Source: Pleodorina starrii (lineage: Eukaryota; Chlorophyta; Chlorophyceae; Chlamydomonadales; Volvocaceae). Taken from it: DNA of 64,000 bases. Within the stretch, counting starts at the first letter, position 1, and each line of letters begins with the position of its first letter. Of this stretch, positions 60,658 to 64,000 are shown piece by piece. The DNA is taken from NCBI GenBank assembly GCA_030267565.1, contig BRXU01000007.1, positions 1,922,001-1,986,000 on the forward strand, written 5' to 3'. The translations under genes and the position numbers were made by a program. The notes below the pieces were generated by a model. It saw nothing but the letters and a program-made list of their open reading frames with translations, was not told the origin of the DNA and made no database searches.

Positions 60658-62530
60658 CTGTTACATATCTGCCGGGCCGACACTGGCCGGGGGCGCTAAC
60701 CCGCCCACATACGGGAGACCGCCGAAGCACTCCTCGGTTGAGGAGGGGCGTACCACCTTGTCTGCACACTGCACCGGGAAGTGCTAACCGCTGCGCCGTA
60801 ATCGTCACAGGACAGCGTCCACCTGATTGTCCATGTGCCAGCTAAGCTAGCCCCAGGCGCCTACTGTCCTCGGTCCACCGAACGCATGCTCTACAGCTGC
60901 GTAATCTACCAGGGCACTCACACCGGTGCCATTACCACCTCCTATGTCCTTCGGAAGCCTGCCGCCGCCCGATCTTAGTTATCCAACCACCACCTGCTAT
61001 GCAGTCTGGTCCAGGCCCTATGCAGACTCATTCCTCCACCACTGCTCTGCGGCAGCGTTGTAGTCTTCATGGTGGCATCCCACTCCAGCCGCCCCGCGCA
61101 CCAGAGGACACCATTGTCTCCAGCCTTCGACACCCCGATCTCTTTCACCCGGGGGACCAGCGGTGGGGTACGATCCCACGTCTTCCGGTTAAGTTAGTGC
61201 CGACTCTGGGGATCGAACTCCAGGCCCGCCGGTTACTAACCCGGTGCTCTACCAACTTGAGCTACGCCGGTTTCTTGGTACAGATCGTCACCAGGGGTTC
61301 GCACGTGGTCCCCCACCGTACTACTGATCTGGCCCAATGGTGCTTACGTGCCCAGTGCTGATGGGATGGGCGGTTTTCACCATGGTATGAACGATCCATG
61401 TGTGTGTGTGTGTGTGTGTGTGTGTCGTTACAGTATCTGACCGGGCCCTGACGCTGGCCAGGGGCTGCTAACCCAGCCCCGACGGAAAGACCGCCTAAGC
61501 ACTCTCCCCCTTGCGGTGGGAGAAGGGCGTGAGGGGCCGCTACCCCCTCCTGCTCGACGCAGAGCTGGCTGCGTCGTATACCCCATATACGGGTGTACGG
61601 CGCAGCGGCTCCCCAAAAGCTTGAGCTCACAGCCTGCCTTATACGGCAGCTGGGCCCTTCGTCCGCACAAACAGCAGTCGCGCCGGCGCACTACGCGGCG
61701 CCCGCGCTGTCCTGCCCGCCCTGAAGTCCTTGCAGCGCCGGGGCGCCCGGCCGGCCTGCTACCGGCTGGCGGTGCTCCTCTAGGCGCGAAAACAAAGCGC
61801 TGAGAACCTGCCCCGAGCTTGGTCCGGCTCGTGGGCGGTCAGCACCAAAGGAGAACCCAAGACAGCGCGCGCCCTACCCCTGCTACTACTCCTACTACGA
61901 CGGCCCCGGAGAGGCCGGGGGGTGGCCCCTAGAGGCCGAGCTCCAGAGCGCCGCTTGGCCTCGACGCGGCAGGAGGTCGGGAGCGGGCCTTGCGGCAGCG
62001 GGCTAGGTGACGGAGCTATAGTTCGCACTAGGCGGCACCTCGCCAACTCGCCTCACTCTCGCTAAACCCGCTCCCTAAAGCCTCCCTCGCCTACAAAAGG
62101 CAGCCCGCGGCGGTCTCTGCACCCTAAGTCCTCTCGGACCCAAAGGAACCCCCCCACCTCCCCTCCTCTCACGCCTCCCTGCCTCGACGCCCTAAGTTCC
62201 CTCCCTCACCCCTAAAGCCCCTTCATCCCCTCACTCCACGACCCCTCCCTCTCCCTCCATACCCATCCCTGCGTGCTGCACACACTGAAAGTGGCCGTTG
62301 ACCACCGCCAGGATGGGATGGTCAGGCCCTACCCCCTCCCATCCCCGCCTTGGCACGTCTAGCTCCGCAAACCCCCGCACACGCTGCCAAAAATCTAGCG
62401 CTGCGCGCGCCTTGGCCACCTCGACTGGGTCTGGGGCATCCGGGGCGGTAGGCGAGTTCCTGACTGCCCACAGCCCCACGCGCGCCCGTTCCATGGCCGT
62501 GAGTGCCGCCAGGCAGATCACGTCCCACAC

Positions 62531-62581
<51 letters not shown>

Positions 62582-63351
62582 GTTACAGTATCTGACCGGG
62601 CCCTGACGCTGGCCAGGGGCTGCTAACCCAGCCCCGACGGAAAGACCGCCTAAGCACTCTCCCCCTTGCGGTGGGAGAAGGGCGTGAGGGGCCGCTACCC
62701 CCTCCTGCTCGACGCAGAGCTGGCTGCGTCGTATACCCCATATACGGGTGTACGGTGCAGCGGCTCCCCAAAGACTTGAGCTCACAGCCTGCCTTATACG
62801 GCAGCTGGGCCCTTCGTCCGCACAAACAGCAGTCGCGCCGGCGCACTACGCGGCGCCCGCGCTGTCCTGCCCGCCCTGAAGTCCTTGCAGCGCCGGGGCG
62901 CCCGGCCGGCCTGCTACCGGCTGGCGGTGCTCCTCTAGGCGCGAAAACAAAGCGCTGAGAACCTGCCCCGAGCTTGGTCCGGCTCGTGGGCGGTCAGCAC
63001 CAAAGGAGAACCCAAGACAGCGCGCGCCCTACCCCTGCTACTACTCCTACTACGACGGCCCCGGAGGGGCCGGGGGTGGCCCCTAGAGGCTGAGCTCCAG
63101 AGCGCCGCTTGGCCTCGACGCGGCAGGAGGTCGGGAGCGGGCCTTGCGGCAGCGGGCTAGGTGACGGAGCTATAGTTCGCACTAGGCGGCACCTCGCCAA
63201 CTCGCCTCACTCTCGCTATACCCGCTCCCTAAAGCCTCCCTCGCCTACAAAAGGCAGCCCGCGGCGGTCTCTGCACCCTAAGTCCTCTCGGACCCAAAGG
63301 AACCCCCCCTCATCCCCTCCTCTCACGCCTCCCTGCCTCGACGCCCTAAGT

Positions 63352-63383
<32 letters not shown>

Positions 63384-64000
63384 TGTGGCGCCCACAGGCC
63401 TGCCCTTCTGCGACGCGTGCCCGTCTGAATCCGGATCCGAGTCCGGTTCGTACACCCCCTCGACCCGCCGCGGCATGAGCCCGCGAGCGTACTTCACTGC
63501 CGCCGGCGCCGCCGCCGTGGCGGCGTGGCTGGTGCAGGCGTGGCTGGTGTCGCTGCTGGCATGCGTGGCCGTGTGGGCCGCCACCATGCAGTCGATCCAC
63601 TCCGCAACAAAGGCGGTGAGGCCCACGCGAGCGCCCGATCTAATCGCCGTGTCTAATTCCTCAGCAACTACGCTACTATACGGTACTCGCATGGAATGAG
63701 TATGACTGCTAGGCACGGCGTTTGAACTGCTAGGCAACAATTATCGTAACCACGTCCCTTGGGACGTATGCGTTGCTCATCGAGTCGGGATTTACTGGCG
63801 ATCTCGGCCTTACTGCTGGCGATCGTCGTCGTGGCGCCTGGATGGCTCTCCCGCCATGCCGTAACGATAGTTGTACGGCACTGTACTGCAGGTAAAGCCG
63901 TACTCCTCGACGCTGGCTACCGCCGCCGCGGCGGCGACTACCGTGGAACGGCTGACCCGCGACGCCTCCGCTGCGGCCTCTCACGCCATTACCTTCTCAC
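40679..64000 (+). CDS. partial membrane-protein gene split by a 22-kb repeat-filled intron
   Basis: Proposed exons: 40679-40756 (acceptor ggttgcag, donor gtacgc), 41059-41249 (acceptor gagccgcag, donor gtgcgc), 63398-63615 (acceptor gcgcccacag, donor gtgagg) and 63892 to beyond 64000 (acceptor gtactgcag). All three junctions keep one open frame (phases 2/1, 1/2 and 0), and the 41249/63398 junction completes a Gly codon. Each of the first three exons encodes a hydrophobic stretch (PWVSVLSALAAS; PVSCALLPLLVALLIAAW; AAVAAWLVQAWLVSLLACVA). Exon 3 also has a Ser/Glu-rich acidic segment before its helix, and exon 4 is Ala/Thr-rich. Neither end is in the window and no family was recognised. The individual exons are more secure than their assignment to a single gene. 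An alternative is two unrelated partial genes on either side of the LINE array. Confidence 0.45.
41298..41321 (-). repeat. dispersed 24-bp motif, copy 5
   Basis: Minus-strand copy differing at one base from 16107, 50 bp into the proposed 22-kb intron. Confidence 0.7.
41391..41905 (+). repeat. G-rich satellite: (GGGTG)n, (GGGC)n, (GTGC)n blocks
   Basis: More than 500 bp with nearly all G and T on the + strand. It begins as GGTGGG/GTGTGG words, becomes regular GGGT tetramers near 41625-41655 and 41760-41790, then GGGC repeats at about 41831-41864 and GTGC repeats at about 41865-41905. Dense G-runs make G-quadruplex formation very likely. Long open frames across it on both strands are artefacts. 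Confidence 0.95.
41906..42150 (-). mobile_element. tRNA-derived SINE, copy 1
   Basis: On the - strand, a tRNA-like head lies at 42150-42075. A-box TAGCTCAAGTTGG is at 42143-42131 and B-box AGTTCGATTCC at 42098-42088. The anticodon-loop-like TTAGTAA would read AGU (Thr). The body then runs to a 3' end made of a 30-bp unit present twice (41936-41965 and 41906-41935). A near-identical second copy is at 61057-61273. Mispaired anticodon and T stems argue against a working tRNA. Confidence 0.75.
42150..42202 (-). repeat. (CA)n tail of LINE copy 1
   Basis: Pure GT on the + strand between the SINE head and the LINE 3' end. Equivalent tracts lie at 44289-44315, 50653-50679, 57035-57062, 58533-58617, 60571-60655, 61400-61425, 62533-62580 and 63360-63387. 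Those at 44289, 50653 and 57035 carry an internal G-run. Confidence 0.95.
42351..43337 (-). pseudogene. LINE copy 1 ORF2 remnant (endonuclease domain only)
   Basis: 328 codons: the endonuclease domain to about residue 319, then eleven codons of read-through into 3'-UTR sequence created by the internal deletion. RT and zinc motifs are absent. Confidence 0.9.
43334..44288 (-). CDS. LINE copy 1 ORF1 protein
   Basis: Same sequence as ORF1 of copy 2 apart from a Glu for Asp change near the middle (43851 region). It ends at 43334 and overlaps the truncated ORF2 start at 43337. Confidence 0.55.
44351..44487 (-). other. stem-loops in the LINE 3' tail
   Basis: Three hairpins repeated in every copy: GGGGCTG/CAGCCCC around CTAACC (44351-44370), TCTCCC/GGGAGA (44393-44398 with 44408-44413) and TACACCC/GGGTGTA around CATATAC (44467-44487). 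Likely recognition structures for the element's reverse transcriptase, by analogy with stringent-type LINEs. Confidence 0.6.
45124..49701 (-). CDS. LINE copy 2 ORF2: APE endonuclease, reverse transcriptase, zinc-binding tail
   Basis: An intact 1525-aa frame. Residues about 18-300 form an endonuclease/exonuclease/phosphatase domain with N23 in HNMGG, catalytic E57 in LQETH, GDFN at 186-189 and SDH at 275-277. A linker follows. The reverse transcriptase has YKKGD..NYRPITLLN, AFLDFAKAYDTVHR, GVRQGCPLAPLLY and the catalytic FADD at 770-773 (the usual YADD with Phe). A Pro/Gln/Ala-rich insertion follows the RT active-site region. Near the C-terminus CKC (1368-1370), HHFWECP and surrounding residues match the zf-RVT zinc-binding type seen in plant and algal L1-clade LINEs. 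This architecture supports target-primed reverse transcription. All catalytic residues are present, so the copy may be active. Translation is probably coupled to ORF1 through the ATGA overlap. Confidence 0.95.
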   Translation of the reverse strand: MRAARGQGGRAQLTRPLRVASHNMGGLRVWEARAAACFEAAMQLWAQLQLDVVGLQETHHTGDPDRSALEAALTAAADRLHQPGWTIAAHSYSNSQHTAGVAILVRANLLPPRAIEALPAPAGVPAGWFTECRFKWGGHHVRVCSVYFPQAGRDGAAGLRQQLCQAGLAPAAADAAADGSVLLWCGDFNFVENPALDCPSPDLRAADAAPSMQLQEAAAAAGMVDSFRTLHPQRREFTYLYRGPRPGGSRLDRIYLPEAACPYLAKAYINVTSPSDHRLAIAHIAARQPPPNTNLPRRLRLHCLAHADLKRSLGDWLDEEVGAAPTGGEHPQQAVLDWWPAFKRRLTAQVARLNREAQTRRVRPAASVQQLAAAAQDAASALDADPSNEERLAAAVEAQVAVQKGMRAAANEAARDARRNRISEGERPSRALTALIREQSDGGNGGGPGPSMLRDPRTGQLVSDARRLPQIIANFWQDVSALPLEAELPASVKQQAQAQVLEALRDHPLRLPADPEDPVGRAQVGSTEVAAALKATPRGKAPGWDGLPAELYRAFQRQFAPLLADLYTAIGTTGNMPARFTEGIIKVLYKKGDPTQPGNYRPITLLNTDYRILAKVMANRLGPALNAAISAEQTAFLPGRHIGASIFTLRYLPHLLRRQGRNALVAFLDFAKAYDTVHRDFLVAAMAELGASEQLRKWVQTLLADTQARALVGGRQSEPVSMAAGVRQGCPLAPLLYLFVAQALLSWLQRKGLGIRLDPADAELTTAVQFADDGEVFLEGDHTVQAFLDATETFAQATGQRLNRDKVELLRVGHLPAQPQQPPQQPPPQQPPGPPEADAQLPPPAPPPPAPAPPQAPAPAHAPAVPNIQGLRLVPAATALGAGFSNNPTGQQSNWHRAGEEIRKRMHRVTRLRLSVFGRCNLISAYALQIRTYHWEHGGRGGGEEARQVERWAAQAGDRRVSPMQPCQRLTGLPGQLMWGAARDGGCGLLPLTLHTRAREAVKAAKLARTASQPADNAHSSVRTFAQLLRGYHPLLSPGSVLTTGVAQGGMPHPGTDPLPADVTTLLVALSYLPPVQDVDTTPLPAAGDWCLNIPLWGNPLLPNGAQPTSGAAEAGDAADAQAADPDFAPEEEDRDMAPNPLPRPGLESRHRRLAACRALRTVGDLMRVTQAAASAPRAAGEWEAWVTANLDPSDLTGFRRTTTIDAINRLTADISPEWRAAAATVLAHPERATGLDTEETIRARFVRRVGWRFGGSLSIKLRDLSVRQATQLQMQPVTERRARLHAAYEREAREQPAAAAATAGAHPPGHQPAAAEVAPAAGVLAMLRRMWPIKWEREHFETLWRLAQDGVPLPGNSHIRGAAPEQCKCGAYGGAGPHACSPRAHHFWECPVAQAVVQQIAAHVPGPITRANVWLAEPPPGVQQCVWDVICLAALTAMERARVGLWAVRNSPTAPDAPDPVEVAKARAALEFWQRVRGFAKLDVPRRGWEGVGPDHPILAVVNGHFQCVQHAGMGMEGGGGEVE
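49698..50652 (-). CDS. LINE copy 2 ORF1 protein
   Basis: Open from the (CA)n boundary to a TGA at 49698-49700 that overlaps the ATG of ORF2 in the arrangement ATGA. The product starts with Ala-Glu-Arg repeats encoded by a 15-bp unit (four copies here), then a Gln/Pro-rich part, a basic Ser/Arg-rich part and a short more ordered segment (IADLTDAEILARADARQ). No CCHC zinc knuckle or RRM could be recognised. It probably is the RNA-binding ORF1p of the element. The start codon is not clear. The first TTG is at 50330, and no good ATG lies near the 5' end. Confidence 0.6.
51488..56065 (-). CDS. LINE copy 3 ORF2, intact 1525-aa endonuclease/reverse transcriptase
   Basis: Same protein as ORF2 of copy 2, with all endonuclease (N23, E57, D187, SDH 275-277), RT (FADD 770-773) and zinc-tail residues. 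Two intact identical ORF2 frames side by side mean recent duplication or recent activity. Confidence 0.95.
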   Translation of the reverse strand: MRAARGQGGRAQLTRPLRVASHNMGGLRVWEARAAACFEAAMQLWAQLQLDVVGLQETHHTGDPDRSALEAALTAAADRLHQPGWTIAAHSYSNSQHTAGVAILVRANLLPPRAIEALPAPAGVPAGWFTECRFKWGGHHVRVCSVYFPQAGRDGAAGLRQQLCQAGLAPAAADAAADGSVLLWCGDFNFVENPALDCPSPDLRAADAAPSMQLQEAAAAAGMVDSFRTLHPQRREFTYLYRGPRPGGSRLDRIYLPEAACPYLAKAYINVTSPSDHRLAIAHIAARQPPPNTNLPRRLRLHCLAHADLKRSLGDWLDEEVGAAPTGGEHPQQAVLDWWPAFKRRLTAQVARLNREAQTRRVRPAASVQQLAAAAQDAASALDADPSNEERLAAAVEAQVAVQKGMRAAANEAARDARRNRISEGERPSRALTALIREQSDGGNGGGPGPSMLRDPRTGQLVSDARRLPQIIANFWQDVSALPLEAELPASVKQQAQAQVLEALRDHPLRLPADPEDPVGRAQVGSTEVAAALKATPRGKAPGWDGLPAELYRAFQRQFAPLLADLYTAIGTTGNMPARFTEGIIKVLYKKGDPTQPGNYRPITLLNTDYRILAKVMANRLGPALNAAISAEQTAFLPGRHIGASIFTLRYLPHLLRRQGRNALVAFLDFAKAYDTVHRDFLVAAMAELGASEQLRKWVQTLLADTQARALVGGRQSEPVSMAAGVRQGCPLAPLLYLFVAQALLSWLQRKGLGIRLDPADAELTTAVQFADDGEVFLEGDHTVQAFLDATETFAQATGQRLNRDKVELLRVGHLPAQPQQPPQQPPPQQPPGPPEADAQLPPPAPPPPAPAPPQAPAPAHAPAVPNIQGLRLVPAATALGAGFSNNPTGQQSNWHRAGEEIRKRMHRVTRLRLSVFGRCNLISAYALQIRTYHWEHGGRGGGEEARQVERWAAQAGDRRVSPMQPCQRLTGLPGQLMWGAARDGGCGLLPLTLHTRAREAVKAAKLARTASQPADNAHSSVRTFAQLLRGYHPLLSPGSVLTTGVAQGGMPHPGTDPLPADVTTLLVALSYLPPVQDVDTTPLPAAGDWCLNIPLWGNPLLPNGAQPTSGAAEAGDAADAQAADPDFAPEEEDRDMAPNPLPRPGLESRHRRLAACRALRTVGDLMRVTQAAASAPRAAGEWEAWVTANLDPSDLTGFRRTTTIDAINRLTADISPEWRAAAATVLAHPERATGLDTEETIRARFVRRVGWRFGGSLSIKLRDLSVRQATQLQMQPVTERRARLHAAYEREAREQPAAAAATAGAHPPGHQPAAAEVAPAAGVLAMLRRMWPIKWEREHFETLWRLAQDGVPLPGNSHIRGAAPEQCKCGAYGGAGPHACSPRAHHFWECPVAQAVVQQIAAHVPGPITRANVWLAEPPPGVQQCVWDVICLAALTAMERARVGLWAVRNSPTAPDAPDPVEVAKARAALEFWQRVRGFAKLDVPRRGWEGVGPDHPILAVVNGHFQCVQHAGMGMEGGGGEVE
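56062..57034 (-). CDS. LINE copy 3 ORF1 protein
   Basis: As in copy 2 but with five 15-bp repeats. By chance the frame continues upstream through the junction into the 3' tail of copy 4 as far as 57267, so a fused protein of 401 codons could be made from a transcript that starts in copy 4. The TGA at 56062-56064 overlaps the ORF2 ATG at 56065. Confidence 0.55.
57063..58532 (-). mobile_element. LINE copy 4, 5'-truncated
   Basis: Carries the 3' UTR and the last ~210 codons of ORF2. The 5' truncation at about 58532 falls inside ORF2 and joins directly to the (CA)n tract 58533-58617. A substitution at the normal stop (TGA to GGA, 57875 region) extends the frame to 57833. Confidence 0.9.
58618..60570 (-). 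mobile_element. LINE copy 5, 5'-truncated
   Basis: 3' UTR plus about 380 codons of ORF2 (frame 60683-59427 including the microsatellite). The 5' end at about 60570 joins the (CA)n tract 60571-60655. It contains a small duplication of ACGCCCA near 60527-60537 and several substitutions relative to copies 2 and 3, so it is older or a different lineage. Confidence 0.9.
60656..60960 (-). mobile_element. SINE-like element with a diverged LINE 3' tail
   Basis: Next to the (CA)n tract 60571-60655 lies a sequence that follows the LINE 3' tail in order (GTTACATATCTG..CCGG, TGGCC, GCTAACC, GAAGCACTC) but is strongly diverged and has no ORF2. Upstream, near 60930-60870 on the - strand, CTGTAGAGCATGCGTTCGG resembles a tRNA D-arm to anticodon region. 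This suggests a SINE that borrows the LINE tail for mobilisation. The left boundary and the tRNA match are weak. Confidence 0.5.
61057..61273 (-). mobile_element. tRNA-derived SINE, copy 2
   Basis: Near-identical to 41936-42150, with the A-box at 61264-61252 and a B-box reading AGTTCGATCCC. It has only one 30-bp tail unit (with CTTCATGG instead of CTTCTTGG). The flank after 61273 differs from copy 1, which shows that the head ends here. Confidence 0.75.
61426..62532 (-). mobile_element. LINE copy 7, 5'-truncated
   Basis: 3' UTR and about 100 codons of the ORF2 C-terminus (62529-62231). The 5' end sits at the (CA)n tract 62533-62580. Substitutions such as TDFWQRV-type changes and a GEGGVVE end set it apart from copies 2 and 3. 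Confidence 0.9.
62581..63359 (-). mobile_element. LINE copy 8, 3' UTR only
   Basis: Only the 3' UTR (779 bp) remains. Its 5' end at 63359 joins a (CA)n tract (63360-63387) that itself lies 10 bp before the acceptor of the host exon at 63398. Confidence 0.9.

Overview
The window reads as nuclear DNA of a green alga, most likely of the Chlamydomonadales. The reasons are a high-GC genome with short GT-AG introns, TGTAA polyadenylation signals downstream of stops, CCCTAAAA telomere-type repeats inside introns, and an Aurora-like kinase of a type I associate with volvocalean algae. All protein-coding genes except the retroelements are on the + strand and are split by many introns. I assembled the exon models by hand, requiring consensus splice sites and continuous reading phase.

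Layout. (1) 271-2109: the 3' end of a Gln/His/Gly-rich protein gene of unknown function. (2) 6152-11062: a ten-exon Aurora-like Ser/Thr kinase (649 aa) with an 11-nt microexon, a GC-AG intron and telomere-like repeats in three introns. (3) 15050-23907: RPN1/PSMD2, the 26S proteasome base scaffold, sixteen exons and 902 aa. (4) 26358-30338 and 32240-36630: two tandem paralogous membrane proteins (526 and 548 aa) with identical intron positions and phases, remotely bestrophin-like. (5) About 40679 to past 64000: a partial membrane-protein gene. Its exons at 40679-40756 and 41059-41249 splice in phase to exons at 63398-63615 and 63892 onward, which implies a 22-kb intron.

That 22-kb stretch is filled with repeats. 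It starts with a G-rich satellite (41391-41905) and a tRNA-derived SINE. Then follows a head-to-tail array of one L1-type LINE family on the - strand: two near-identical full copies with a period of 6364 bp, one internally deleted copy and four 5'-truncated copies. A SINE-like element carrying a diverged version of the LINE 3' tail and a second copy of the tRNA-derived SINE lie inside the array. Every LINE copy has the same 3' end followed by (CA)n, and every 5' end abuts the (CA)n of the next copy. This suggests serial insertion of the element into its own microsatellite tail. ORF1 and ORF2 overlap by ATGA, and ORF2 encodes an APE-type endonuclease, a reverse transcriptase and a C-terminal zinc-binding motif.

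The most interesting signals are the self-nesting LINE array inside a host intron, conserved stem-loops with compensatory change in the LINE and SINE tails, a probable gene-conversion tract in the last exon of the two paralogs, and several short motifs dispersed through introns. I found no CRISPR, no rRNA and no clearly functional tRNA gene.
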